64,000 nucleotides of DNA from Hyphomicrobiales bacterium (GCA_900472625.1 UCIT01000001.1:310001-374000), one strand, 5' to 3'; positions 54,007 to 62,728 are shown, counted from the stretch's first letter. Made by a program: numbers and translations. Notes: a model not told the origin generated them from the letters alone.

Positions 54007-55047
54007 ATGAACGGCGCGCGTCCCGCTATCAAGCATATCGGCTTTCTGACGCCTGGAAACTACTCCGATGGCGACCCAGTCCAGGGACTTGAACAGACTC
54101 TACAGCTCTTTGGCTGTGGCGAAGCGCTTGGCTTCGACAGCGCCTGGGTCCGGCAGCGGCATCTTGAGCCGGGCATTTCATCGGCCAGCGCGTTTCTGGC
54201 GGCGGCAACACAGCGGACAAGCCGTATCCAGCTTGGAACCGCGGTCATCCCGATCGGCTATGAGAGCCCGTATCGTCTGGCCGAGCACCTTTCGATGGTG
54301 GATGTCTTGTCTCGAGGACGGCTCAATGTAGGCCTCAGCGCCGGTCGGCCGCTGCACGCCGAACTGATCGCGCCGCTGTTCTTCGACGGCGAATGGGAAA
54401 ATCTCGATTTCACCCATGATCGCGTGCTGCGTTTCACGAGCAATCTGCGGGGCGAACATCTCGGCGACGAGACCACGATGATCAAGACGCCCTTCGGACC
54501 ACAGCGCCCGCGGCTGCAGCCCTATGCGAGGGGATTGATCGATCGCATCTGGTACGGCGGCGGATCCCTGCGATCCGCGACTTGGGCGGGCGCGAACGGC
54601 TTCAATCTCCTGATCGGTAACGTCACATCAGGCGAAGATACGGACGACGTCTTCGTTGCCCAGGCGCGCCAACTGCAAGCCTATCGGAAGGCAGCGAAGG
54701 GAAGGGGGCGGGTGGCGCTCGGTCGGGTCATAGTGCCGCTCGATGGCGCCGGATCCGCCACGCGCCGTCGCTATCGCGAATACGCCGCCGGTCGCAACGA
54801 ACGAACCCGCAGCCCACAAGGTGAGCGACGGACGCTATTCGCGCCGGATGTCGTCGGAACGGCGGAAGAGATCGTGGAGCGTCTCCTGGCCGACCCCATC
54901 CTTGCCGAGGTCGACGAATTCCGGCTCGAACTGCCATACGAGTTCGAGGATGACGAATATCGACAGATCCTCGATGATTTTGTCACCCTGATTGCACGGC
55001 GTATTGGCTGGGTGGATCAGGGTCGCGATCAGGAGCGATGGGCCTAG
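54007..55047 (+). CDS. Luciferase-like flavin-dependent oxidoreductase
   Basis: This 346-residue luciferase-like TIM-barrel protein begins KHIGFLTPGNYSDGDPVQGLEQTLQLFGCGEALGFDSAWVRQRHLEPGISSASAFLAAATQRTSRIQLGTAVIPIGYESPYRLAEHLSMVDVLSRGRLNVGLSAGRP, the standard flavin-binding N-half. It is a different branch from MsnO8 and NtaA. GAGGGA precedes the ATG, 10 bp after the second binding-protein stop. It is the last gene of the operon. It likely oxidises or cleaves an imported organosulfur or amino-acid-like compound; the substrate is unknown. Confidence 0.83.
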   Translation: MNGARPAIKHIGFLTPGNYSDGDPVQGLEQTLQLFGCGEALGFDSAWVRQRHLEPGISSASAFLAAATQRTSRIQLGTAVIPIGYESPYRLAEHLSMVDVLSRGRLNVGLSAGRPLHAELIAPLFFDGEWENLDFTHDRVLRFTSNLRGEHLGDETTMIKTPFGPQRPRLQPYARGLIDRIWYGGGSLRSATWAGANGFNLLIGNVTSGEDTDDVFVAQARQLQAYRKAAKGRGRVALGRVIVPLDGAGSATRRRYREYAAGRNERTRSPQGERRTLFAPDVVGTAEEIVERLLADPILAEVDEFRLELPYEFEDDEYRQILDDFVTLIARRIGWVDQGRDQERWA

Positions 55048-55063
55048 CCGTTGCGCGCTTCGG

Positions 55064-55717
55064 CTATCTGTGGTCTAGCCGATTTACAAGGCGATCGCCA
55101 AACCACTGAATGCCGCAGACCAGCACGATCAAAACAGCCACGACGGCAACCATCACGGCTGTTTCAAACCTTTGATATCCATAGCGTATTGCAAGGTCGC
55201 CGAGTCCACCGGCGCCAATCGCGCCGGCCATTGCAGAAGCACCGATCAATGTCACCAGCGTCACGGTGAAACCCGAGACGATGCCCGGCAGTGCCTCCGG
55301 TACCAGTACCTCCCGGACGACAGTCCAACGGTTTCCGCCCATGGCGCGCACAGCGTCGATCAGCCCGCGGTCGACCTCGCGAAGCGACACTTCGGCGATG
55401 CGGGCATAATAGGGCGTTGCGGCAATCGCCAGCGGCACGATCGCTGCCCATGTCCCGAGCGCCGTGCCGACGATCAGGCGGGTCAGCGGGATCAGCGCAA
55501 CCAGCAGGATGATGAACGGCACGGCGCGGAAGCCGTTGACGATGGCGCCGAGAATGCTGTTCACCCAGCGCTGCTGCGCCAAGCCGCCTTTGCTGGTCAC
55601 CACAAGTGCGAGGCCGAGCGGCAAGCCGAAGACCAGCGAGATCAGCCCGGACGCGCCGGTCATGATAATCGTCTCCCAAAGCGAGCGCAGCAAAAGATCA
55701 AACATGATCGGTGTCAT
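55064..55717 (-). CDS. metI: Methionine ABC transporter permease
   Basis: This 217-residue permease has about five helices. FGLPLGLALVVTSKGGL and GAIVNGFRAVPFIILLVALIPLTRLIVGTALG precede the EAA loop VDRGLIDAVRAMGGNRWTVVREVLVPEALPGIVSGFTVTLVTLIGASAMAGAIGAGGLGDLAI. This matches MetI. ATG 55717 has GGAGG about 9 nt upstream and overlaps the end of metN. It is convergent with the luciferase-like gene, 16 bp apart. Confidence 0.92.
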   Translation of the reverse strand: MTPIMFDLLLRSLWETIIMTGASGLISLVFGLPLGLALVVTSKGGLAQQRWVNSILGAIVNGFRAVPFIILLVALIPLTRLIVGTALGTWAAIVPLAIAATPYYARIAEVSLREVDRGLIDAVRAMGGNRWTVVREVLVPEALPGIVSGFTVTLVTLIGASAMAGAIGAGGLGDLAIRYGYQRFETAVMVAVVAVLIVLVCGIQWFGDRLVNRLDHR

Positions 55718-56783
55718 AGCCGAGTACCTCCACGCGTGCTCCACGCGCCTCCAGAAAGTGTTGAACCTTGCCCTGCAGTGTCGCATCGCGGACGCCAACG
55801 GCGATGAAGAACCGGGCGACGGGTTGGTTCTGGATGTGGTCAATTCCGCCATGAACCAGGCGGAACGAGTGTGGCAGTGCTGCGGATAGGTCGGCGAACA
55901 GACTGCCTTCTGCTTCCGGGCCCGCAAGGTCAATGCTGAGGATCGCAGCCGCGCCTGTGGCCGGAGACAGGCGCGCCGCTATATGGTCGGGTAGTTTGGG
56001 ACGGATACCGGACAGCAAGCTACGGGTGATGGTGGCCTGTGGATTGGCGAAGACAGACCAGACTTTGCCTTCCTCGACAATGCGGCCCGCGTCAATGACG
56101 GCCACGCGATCGGCAATACTTCGCACAACTTCCATCTCGTGCGTAATAAGCACGATGGTGAGACCGAGCTTCTGGTTGATGTCTTTCAGCAGCGCCAGAA
56201 TCGACCGCGTCGTTTCCGGATCGAGCGCTGAAGTAGCCTCGTCCGAGAGCAGCAGGGCAGGGCGGGCCGCGAGCGCACGGGCAATGCCGACGCGTTGTTT
56301 TTGTCCACCTGATAACGACGAAGGATAGGATCGTGCTTTTGCGGCAAGGCCGACCAAATCGAGCAGTTCGTGCGCGCGTCTAAGGCGCTCAACCTTGCCG
56401 ATACCTGCAATTTTCAGTGGTAGCGCCACGTTGTCTTCGACTGTTTTTGCCGACAGCAGGTTGAAGTGCTGGAAAATCATGCCGACGCGGCGGCGCAGTG
56501 GTTGCAACGCCTTTTCGTCAAGGCGCCCGATGCTGTGGCCTTCAATGTAGATCTCGCCGCTGTCGGGACGCTCGAGGCCGTTGAGGCAGCGTATCAGCGT
56601 CGATTTTCCGGCTCCGCTGCGGCCGATAATGCCGAGGATTTCGCCTTTCGGGACCGTCAGCGATATACCATCAAGTGCCGCAGTGCTGCCGAACTGCCGT
56701 CGGACATCGATAAGGCGGACCACCTCTTGAGCGTCTTGCCCAGCCGATACCGTCACCGCGGACGCGGAAACAAATGAGTTCAT
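55698..56783 (-). CDS. metN: Methionine ABC transporter ATP-binding protein
   Basis: This 361-residue ATPase has Walker A GRSGAGKST (about 53-61), Q-loop MIFQHFNLLSAKTVEDNVALPL, signature [15 protein letters not shown] and Walker B LLLSDEATSALDPETTRSIL. A C-terminal NIL regulatory domain (about 275-361), which binds methionine and inhibits import, is present. The start is ATG 56783; the open frame to 56954 lies in the leader. It is downstream of metQ, with a hairpin between. Confidence 0.93.
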   Translation of the reverse strand: MNSFVSASAVTVSAGQDAQEVVRLIDVRRQFGSTAALDGISLTVPKGEILGIIGRSGAGKSTLIRCLNGLERPDSGEIYIEGHSIGRLDEKALQPLRRRVGMIFQHFNLLSAKTVEDNVALPLKIAGIGKVERLRRAHELLDLVGLAAKARSYPSSLSGGQKQRVGIARALAARPALLLSDEATSALDPETTRSILALLKDINQKLGLTIVLITHEMEVVRSIADRVAVIDAGRIVEEGKVWSVFANPQATITRSLLSGIRPKLPDHIAARLSPATGAAAILSIDLAGPEAEGSLFADLSAALPHSFRLVHGGIDHIQNQPVARFFIAVGVRDATLQGKVQHFLEARGARVEVLGYDTDHV

Positions 56784-56806
56784 TGTCTTTCCCTTCGGGA
56801 ATGCTG

Positions 56807-56839
56807 AAAGCGGCCCAGGCGTGGCGCCCGGACCGCTTT
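56807..56839 (-). other. Intercistronic hairpin between metQ and metN
   Basis: AAAGCGG (56807-56813) pairs with CCGCTTT (56833-56839), with further GC pairing inside. It lies 36 bp after the metQ stop and before the metN start. No U-run is seen. It probably protects the metQ transcript. Confidence 0.4.
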
Positions 56840-56874
56840 GTTTTGAACGCCATCCTGTTGGCGCGGGTCGTGGC

Positions 56875-57711
56875 TTAGTAGGCGCTGAGACCTGTCCCCT
56901 TATAGACCTTGTCGAACTCCGCCTTGACGGCATCGTTCTGATAAGCAGAGACAAGCGTCTTTACCCAGGGCTCATCCTTGGTGTCGGCCTTGACGGCGAT
57001 GAAGTTGCGGTAAGGATTGTCAGAAATCGGCTCCTGCGCGATACGGTCGGATGCCGACAGACCGCTCTTCAGTGCCCAATCGGTGTTGACGACCGCGGCG
57101 TCCAGATCGTCGATGGCGCGACCAACGACGCCGGCATCGAGCTCCTTGATCTGGACCTTTTTCGGATTGTCGGTCACGTCTGCGACGGTCGCCAGAATGC
57201 CGGTGCCTTCCTTCAACTTGATCACGCCCTCGTTTTGCAGCACGCGCAGAGCACGGCCTTCGTTCGACGGGTCATTCGGCACGCCGATCGCGGCACCTTC
57301 GGGAATGTCGGCAATCGATTTGATTTTCTTGCTGTAAAGCCCGATCGGCCAGACGCCCGTATAGCCGACGTTGACGATATGGTAGCCGTTCTGCTTGATC
57401 TGGTTGTCGAGATAAGGCTGGTGCTGGAAAGCGTTGGCTTGGATTTCGCCGCGCTCAAGGGCTTCGTTCGGCTGCGTATAGTCGTTGAACACGACCGTTT
57501 CGATCTTCAGCCCGCTCTTTGCTGCTTGCTCGACGACAACACGCCAGACGTCTTCATCTTCCCCACTGATAATGCCGACCTTGATAGACTTGTCTTCGGC
57601 GAAGGATGGAAGTGGCGCTGCGAAGATCGCGATGGCTGCGGCAGATATAGCGATGGCGCCAAGGCTGGCCCGGCGCGTGAGGTTCAGTTTCGTGGACTTG
57701 TTCTTGTTCAT
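56875..57711 (-). CDS. metQ: Methionine ABC transporter substrate-binding protein
   Basis: This is a 278-residue NlpA/MetQ-family protein. The N-terminus has TRRASLGAIAISAAAIAIFAAPLPSFAEDKSIKVGI, a signal peptide with a TRR motif but no lipobox cysteine. Core motifs are FNDYTQPNEALERGEIQANAFQHQPYLDN and IGVPNDPSNEGRALRVLQNEGVI. It binds methionine (or a close analogue) for MetNI. The start is ATG 57711; the open frame to 57768 has no coding support. The upstream dyad at 57860-57879 may regulate the operon. Confidence 0.92.
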   Translation of the reverse strand: MNKNKSTKLNLTRRASLGAIAISAAAIAIFAAPLPSFAEDKSIKVGIISGEDEDVWRVVVEQAAKSGLKIETVVFNDYTQPNEALERGEIQANAFQHQPYLDNQIKQNGYHIVNVGYTGVWPIGLYSKKIKSIADIPEGAAIGVPNDPSNEGRALRVLQNEGVIKLKEGTGILATVADVTDNPKKVQIKELDAGVVGRAIDDLDAAVVNTDWALKSGLSASDRIAQEPISDNPYRNFIAVKADTKDEPWVKTLVSAYQNDAVKAEFDKVYKGTGLSAY

Positions 57712-57859
57712 TGTGGTGTTTCCCGTCGTGCTAAATGAGGCGAACCTCGGACACTCACATCCTTTCAAATGACCAAAATGAAAGCCAAGTACGGCGATCC
57801 TGTTTACCGGTGGCGGATGAAAAAGCCTTCGGTGTCAGTGCAAATGGCCAGCATAAAAT

Positions 57860-57879
57860 TCTACTAGTTTTATAGAGTA
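57860..57879. promoter_or_regulatory. 20-bp dyad motif upstream of metQNI (shared sulfur motif)
   Basis: TCTACTAGTTTTATAGAGTA has TCTA and TAGA arms separated by 9 nt. It matches the site at 45989-46008 at 17 of 20 positions. It lies about 150 bp before the metQ ATG and between metQ and the cysE stop. It is a candidate binding site for a shared sulfur-responsive regulator. Confidence 0.6.
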
Positions 57880-57939
57880 TTGCAGCGCCTCTGCCTGATT
57901 TCCTCCGCGCGGGTTGCGTCGTCGAGCATCGAGGATGGA

Positions 57940-58788
57940 TCAGATCATGTATTCCGGCTCGGAAACAATCTGATCCATCGTCACCCCCGGAAGGTTCGAA
58001 TGGCGAACGCCCACCGCCTTGGCAGGCACTCCCGCCACCGACGTGTAAGACGGTACGGATTTTACCACCACGCTGCCGGCCCCTATCTTGGCTCCGACGC
58101 CGACCTCGATGTTGCCGAGAATCTTCGCGCCTGCTCCGATGAGCGCACCACGGCGTATTTTCGGGTGCCGATCCCCACGCTCCTTGCCCGTGCCGCCCAA
58201 GGTTACATTCTGCAAAATCGAGACGTCGTCCTCGACGACCGCCGTTTCGCCGATGACAAGGCCGCTGCCGTGATCAAGCATGATCCGCTGTCCCAGTCGT
58301 GCGGCCGGATGAATGTCGACCCAGAACACCTCCGAAAGACGGCTCTGGATATGCCGCGCGAGATGAAGTCGGTCGTGCTGCCAGAGCCAATGCGCGACCC
58401 GATGTCCCTGTAGGGCAACAAATCCCTTGAAGTACAGAAATGGCGTCAGCACTTCCGTATTGGACGGATCTCGCTCGGTGATGGCTGCGAGGTCGGCTGC
58501 GGCGTAGGAGACGATCTCAGGGGTGCTCACGAAGGCTGACGCAACGACCGACAGGATTTCCTCCTGATCGAGATCGTGGTTGGCGAGTTTCACGGCAATC
58601 CGCTGCGCAAGCGCCTGGGCAAAGCTTCCGTGATACAAGACGGCGGAATTCATTGCCCGCGTTAGCGCGGTATCCTTTGAGCAGGCATTGACTGCCTCGT
58701 CGCACAGCGTGCTCCAAAGATCGAGGACTTGCGTTGGCTCCTCCGGTCGCGAGGATAGATCACTCAGGCTTGCGAAATATCCGGGCAA
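57940..58788 (-). CDS. cysE: Serine O-acetyltransferase
   Basis: This 282-residue enzyme has the CysE layout. A helical N-terminal domain (about 20-140) ends in LYFKGFVALQGHRVAHWLW. A left-handed beta-helix of hexapeptide repeats (about 150-250) contains DIHPAARLGQRIMLDHGSGLVIGETAVVEDDVSILQNVTLGG and GDRHPKIRRGALIGAGAKILGNIEVG. It converts L-serine and acetyl-CoA to O-acetylserine, the first step of cysteine synthesis. The start is TTG at 58788, with GGGAG 7 nt upstream. It is possibly a second copy specialised to this sulfur locus. The C-terminus lacks an obvious Ile-ending regulatory tail beyond EPEYMI. Confidence 0.92.
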   Translation of the reverse strand: MPGYFASLSDLSSRPEEPTQVLDLWSTLCDEAVNACSKDTALTRAMNSAVLYHGSFAQALAQRIAVKLANHDLDQEEILSVVASAFVSTPEIVSYAAADLAAITERDPSNTEVLTPFLYFKGFVALQGHRVAHWLWQHDRLHLARHIQSRLSEVFWVDIHPAARLGQRIMLDHGSGLVIGETAVVEDDVSILQNVTLGGTGKERGDRHPKIRRGALIGAGAKILGNIEVGVGAKIGAGSVVVKSVPSYTSVAGVPAKAVGVRHSNLPGVTMDQIVSEPEYMI

Positions 58789-59162
58789 TCCTGCTCTCCC
58801 TTGATTGTCGCTTTATATTTACGAGGTCACTGCTGAAGAGCCGATATGCGTTCGATCCAAATTTGACCGATGGCAGGAAAAATCTTTTCAGCCGATTGGC
58901 GACCGGACACTCTGACATCGACAGAACCTCCAGGCGTGCAAACACCGAAGCGGCCAACCGCTGTGCGTGGCGCATGATCGCTGAGCCGTTGAGTTGGGTT
59001 CAATGAAGCCAATGATATCAAGGCTGATCATGAACGAATTTTTCCTCGGGTTTCCTTCGCAAAGAGTTTCATTTCTTTAGTCCACAATAATTGTAGGGAA
59101 TATTGTCGGATATCGGTCCTGCTTCGTTTTTGATCGATCGCAGAGCCTGAAAGGAGGCAAAC
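58789..59162. other. 374-bp region upstream of cysE
   Basis: No supported gene is seen; frames at 58734-59006 and 58760-58975 overlap each other on opposite strands and are not protein-like. The last 100 bp before 59163 are AT-rich (TTCATTTCTTTAGTCC) and could hold a promoter for the small ORF that follows. Confidence 0.5.
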
Positions 59163-59330
59163 ATGACCAATTCACCGTCCGCATTGGAAGAGTTCTGGAA
59201 TGTCTTTGATTTTGCGCGGCGATATCGTTTGAACGCCACGGAACAGAACCGCCTGCTGATGCTTTATGGGCCTCTAGCACCAGCCCAGACCTTGCTTGCG
59301 AATGCTCGTCGGCACTCGCTCGTTCCCTGA
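59163..59330 (+). CDS. Small hypothetical protein (55 aa)
   Basis: This ORF was read directly from the sequence. ATG 59163 follows AAGGAGG at the ideal distance and codes for 55 residues starting MTNSPSALEEFWNVFDFARRY and ending ARRHSLVP. The content (FWNVFDFARRYRLNATEQNRLLMLYGPLAPAQTLLANARR) is a helical, amphipathic small protein; it looks real because of the strong ribosome site and balanced composition. I do not recognise a named family. It may be a small stress-related rhizobial protein. It is followed by another short ORF. Confidence 0.6.
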   Translation: MTNSPSALEEFWNVFDFARRYRLNATEQNRLLMLYGPLAPAQTLLANARRHSLVP

Positions 59331-59366
59331 CGCTCAGACACCATTCAACATCTTGGGAGCCGACAT

Positions 59367-59552
59367 ATGTGGGAAACGATAGGCCGCGTTGCGGTAAGTC
59401 TCATACGATTTTTCTCACATTCGGCTGCGACGAACGACGGGCAGCCAACGGATGATAAGCTGGTCTCGGACACCGACAACAGTGCGGATGGCCGTACTCT
59501 ACAGGATTACGAACTTGTCCATTGGGGCGCCGTGCCGGGTCCTTGGTATTGA
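59367..59552 (+). CDS. Small hypothetical protein (61 aa)
   Basis: This is a 61-residue frame with GGGAG about 8 nt before ATG 59367. The N-terminal 15 residues (MWETIGRVAVSLIRFF) could form a short hydrophobic or amphipathic segment. The rest is Asp/Asn/Ser-rich and ends GAVPGPWY. It lies 36 bp after the 55-residue ORF. No family is recognised. A chance ORF is possible. Confidence 0.4.
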   Translation: MWETIGRVAVSLIRFFSHSAATNDGQPTDDKLVSDTDNSADGRTLQDYELVHWGAVPGPWY

Positions 59553-59620
59553 GCGTTCCGGCCTTCAGTTTCGGACCTACGCATAGCATGCGCGGTTTGA
59601 CTTTGTTTAGAGCAGTGTAG

Positions 59621-59983
59621 ATGTCCGGATCCATTGAAGAATTTTCATCCGCTCAGTTCGACGAGGCAACGGCAGACCTGCGGCAGCGCCGACGGCAAGT
59701 GGTCAATCGTATTGTTGGGAGCCTGACGGAAATACTCGAAATCGCTGCATTTCGCTCTCCGGACCAGTCTCCTCCGCCGATAGTGGAACTGATCGCCGAG
59801 ATTCAGTCACTCACCGCGAGACTGGCCGATGCCGATGACGCAACATTCTCCGAGGTTGTTCAGGATGCCGCGTCGTTACTCCAGACGCTGGAGAGATGTC
59901 GACGCGAACTCGCTGAACAGGCGACTGCGTCACCGCCAGCGAAGATTGTGACGCGTGAAAGAACGGCAATATGTAGCGACTGA
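59621..59983 (+). CDS. Hypothetical protein (120 aa)
   Basis: The 120-residue frame is largely helical and charged (TADLRQRRRQVVNRIVGSLTEIL, VQDAASLLQTLERCRRELAEQA), possibly a coiled coil, and has no signal peptide. Composition is protein-like and the opposite strand has no competing gene. The ribosome site is weak. No recognised domain is seen. Confidence 0.45.
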   Translation: MSGSIEEFSSAQFDEATADLRQRRRQVVNRIVGSLTEILEIAAFRSPDQSPPPIVELIAEIQSLTARLADADDATFSEVVQDAASLLQTLERCRRELAEQATASPPAKIVTRERTAICSD

Positions 59984-60269
59984 CAGAGATGGGTGCGCCA
60001 GTTTGCGTGATAGATGCCGCAGGCGGCTGGAATACCCTCGAGTGACAGCATTCCGGAGACGGTCGCGGCCGAGGCGAATGCCATCAAGCGTCTCACGGGT
60101 ATGCGGATTGCGGTAACTCATGCGATTGCGCTGATTGGTATGCGTGATTTCTGACAAGTGCCCGTTTGCCAATGTGACCTGCCGACCTTGTGAGGTGGTC
60201 TAAGGATGCAATCATGTCGTAGTCTGGACGATGCTAGCTGACGTAAGCGAGATGGTTGCGGCTGCTCAG

Positions 60270-61172
60270 TCACCGAGCCAATGCATCTCTCGGAAAGCCG
60301 GCGGCCAAGCTGTCGATGAACTTGCGTACCGCCGGAGGTAGGCCGCGGCGTGTCGTAAAGACGAGATGCACCAAACCTTTCATGCCACGCCATTCGGGCA
60401 GTACGCGAACGAGTGTTCCGTCTTCCAGTGCCTGCCTGCAGGTGTGGTCGGGAAGCAGCGATACACCTAGTCCTGCAACGGCTGCCGTCCTGACCGCTGC
60501 GAAATCCGCGCAACCAATCCTCGGCTCGTGGTGTAGCGTGTACGTCTTGCCGTCATCTGTTTCGAGAAACCAATTGACGTCAGCCTGATCGTCCGTCGTC
60601 GATAGCGTCGGTTGCGCCGCAAGGTCATCAACACTGCCGATACGGCTGGCGATCTGCGGACTGGCAACAAGGATACGGATCGAATTCCCCATCGAGCGCA
60701 TCGTAAGGGATGCGTCACCATCAAGCGTGGTTCTGACACGCAGCGCCACGTCTATCCGTTCCTCTATCAAGTCGACGGCACGATCGATTGCGACAAGTTG
60801 CAGGCGCACTTTCGGATGTTGTGCCAGAAATTGGGTGACGAGATCGGAAATTGGCTCAACCAGCCCGGTTGGGCAACTCATGCGGATCAGACCGTGAGGC
60901 TCGGATTGCGCCTCCGCGACAAGTGCTTCGGCACGTTCGGCTTCGGCAAGCATCGCCTTGCAGCGCTCGTAGAAGGACTGGCCAACATCGGTCACCCGGA
61001 ACCGACGGCTTGAACGTTCGATCAGTCGGACGCCAAGCCGCGCCTCCAATCCGGCGATGCGGCGGCTCAGCTTTGACTTGGGCTCGCGCAAAGCCCGGCC
61101 TGCTGCCGCAAAGCCCTCGTGAGCCACGACTTCCGCAAAGTATACCAAATCATTCAGATCAGACCGCATCAT
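60270..61172 (-). CDS. LysR-family transcriptional regulator
   Basis: This 300-residue LTTR has an N-terminal winged HTH (about 2-62; [61 protein letters not shown]). The effector domain (about 90-295) is typical, with [24 protein letters not shown]. It is divergent from an SDR/SnoaL pair 108 bp away and likely regulates it in response to an unknown small molecule. GGAGA precedes the two start ATGs. Confidence 0.9.
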   Translation of the reverse strand: MMRSDLNDLVYFAEVVAHEGFAAAGRALREPKSKLSRRIAGLEARLGVRLIERSSRRFRVTDVGQSFYERCKAMLAEAERAEALVAEAQSEPHGLIRMSCPTGLVEPISDLVTQFLAQHPKVRLQLVAIDRAVDLIEERIDVALRVRTTLDGDASLTMRSMGNSIRILVASPQIASRIGSVDDLAAQPTLSTTDDQADVNWFLETDDGKTYTLHHEPRIGCADFAAVRTAAVAGLGVSLLPDHTCRQALEDGTLVRVLPEWRGMKGLVHLVFTTRRGLPPAVRKFIDSLAAGFPRDALAR

Positions 61173-61280
61173 CGTTCTCCATATAGAGCGCTAAGTAACA
61201 TTATTGCCGCATATATGCACCAGCGTTCTGATGTCATGTTCTTCTCTGACGGCAACGGGCCGTCATCAAGGAGAAAGACA

Positions 61281-62033
61281 ATGACCAGGAAATTCGAAAA
61301 CAAAGTTGTTATCGTTACCGGCGGCACTAGCGGCATCGGTCTTGCCACCGCAAAGGCATTCTCGACCGAAGGCGCCTCGGTGTTCATTACAGGCCGGCGT
61401 CAAGAACAACTCGACGCCGCCGTGAAGGAGATAGGCGGCCGGGTGACCGGCGTGCAGGCGGACATGAGCAAGCTCGTCGACATCGACCGTCTTTACGATG
61501 CTGTTCAGCAGAAGCATGCGCAGATCGACGTAGTCTTCGCCAATGCGGGCGGAGGAGAAATGATACCGCTTGGCGCAATCACCGAAGAACACTACGAGAA
61601 GACATTCGCTACAAATGTGAAAGGCACGCTGTTCACCGTCCAGAAAGCCCTACCGCTCCTGGGCGACGGCGCTTCGATCGTCCTCACTTCATCGACAACC
61701 AGTATTTCCGGCACGCCCGCCTTCAGCGTCTATTCGGCGACCAAGGCAGCGGTGCGCAACTTTGCCCGCAACTGGATTCTCGACCTCAAGGATCGCCATA
61801 TCCGCGTCAATGCCGTCAGCCCCGGCGTTACCGACACCGCTGGCCTCAATGAACTCTTCGGTGATGGCGAGAGTGCCGAGAATACCAAGACCTACCTCGC
61901 CAGCCTCATTCCGGCCGGCCGTATCGGCAAGCCTGAAGAGATCGCTAAGGCTGTCCTCTTTCTTGCCTCAGACGACGCCTCGTTCGTAAACGGTGTCGAA
62001 TTGTTCGTGGATGGCGGCCAAGTCCAGATATAA
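61281..62033 (+). CDS. Short-chain dehydrogenase/reductase
   Basis: This is a 250-residue classical SDR. The nucleotide motif TGGTSGIG is at 13-20, with an arginine-containing TGRR at 37-40 that suggests NADP(H). NAG is at 88-90, and the catalytic triad is Ser138, Tyr151 and Lys155 (YSATK). AAGGAG precedes ATG 61281; the frame is open to 61119 but overlaps the LysR leader. It is followed by a SnoaL-like gene with which it is probably cotranscribed. The substrate is unknown. Confidence 0.9.
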   Translation: MTRKFENKVVIVTGGTSGIGLATAKAFSTEGASVFITGRRQEQLDAAVKEIGGRVTGVQADMSKLVDIDRLYDAVQQKHAQIDVVFANAGGGEMIPLGAITEEHYEKTFATNVKGTLFTVQKALPLLGDGASIVLTSSTTSISGTPAFSVYSATKAAVRNFARNWILDLKDRHIRVNAVSPGVTDTAGLNELFGDGESAENTKTYLASLIPAGRIGKPEEIAKAVLFLASDDASFVNGVELFVDGGQVQI

Positions 62034-62057
62034 GCTCATTTATTGAGGAGAACCATC

Positions 62058-62447
62058 ATGGCAGACATAGCAACACTGCTTGAACGGAATCTCCAGGAAA
62101 TCTTCGGGGAGGGCGATGAAGCCCTCCGCAGGAAGGTTGCCGAGGAGATTTTTCACGAGGACGTCGTCTTCGTCGAACCGCACGGTATCTATCGCGGTCG
62201 CGACGAGATTGTCCGCATCGCTGGCGTCATCCGCGCCATGCATCCAAGCTTTCGATACACGACGACCACTCCTGTCGAGGCGCTGCATGATCAGGCCGGA
62301 CGTGTGGAATGGGTGGCTGGTGCACCCGGCGAGCCACCGGCCTATGCCGGGACTGATTTCATCGTCGCACAGGACGGCAAGATTTCTGCCATATACCTGT
62401 TTTTCAACGGCGCGCCTGATCCAACTAGCACTCGGTTGACGGCTTGA
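62058..62447 (+). CDS. SnoaL-like/NTF2-fold protein
   Basis: This 129-residue protein of the nuclear-transport-factor-2 fold begins MADIATLLERNLQEIFGEGDEALRRKVAEEIFHEDVVFVEPHGIYRGRDEIVRIAGVIRAMHPSFRYTTTTPVEALHDQAGRVEWVAG. It is an alpha+beta barrel used for small-molecule binding, cyclisation or unknown roles. TGAGGAG lies upstream of ATG 62058. It follows the SDR gene by 24 bp, and both are likely regulated by the divergent LysR. Confidence 0.8.
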   Translation: MADIATLLERNLQEIFGEGDEALRRKVAEEIFHEDVVFVEPHGIYRGRDEIVRIAGVIRAMHPSFRYTTTTPVEALHDQAGRVEWVAGAPGEPPAYAGTDFIVAQDGKISAIYLFFNGAPDPTSTRLTA

Positions 62448-62657
62448 TTGGGGGACATGCCGCAGGTCCACTGTCGGTCCGAGGAAACAAAACTGCGGGC
62501 AATAGCCTTGACTGCCATCTCGGCGCCGCGCCGGTCGTCAGCGTTGACGGTATCGGATGCGGTCGCCTCCGCATCGTGAGACACCCTATATGATCGGCGG
62601 CACGGCCTGGTCCGCACCGGTTGAAGGCCCAGAGCACTCTTTGAAAGGCAAAGCCTT

Positions 62658-62674
62658 CGGCGGCAAGGCCGCCG
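62658..62674. terminator. GC-rich hairpin in the gap between the SnoaL-like and siderophore-interacting genes
   Basis: CGGCGGC (62658-62664) pairs with GCCGCCG (62668-62674) around AAG, in the 281-bp convergent gap. It is followed by GGGGCAGTTG on the plus strand. Termination is plausible but not certain. Nothing else is recognised in this gap. Confidence 0.35.
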
Positions 62675-62728
62675 GGGGCAGTTGTAGATCTACGTGGTGT
62701 CGTCCGGAACGTTGCTTATATCGCTTGA

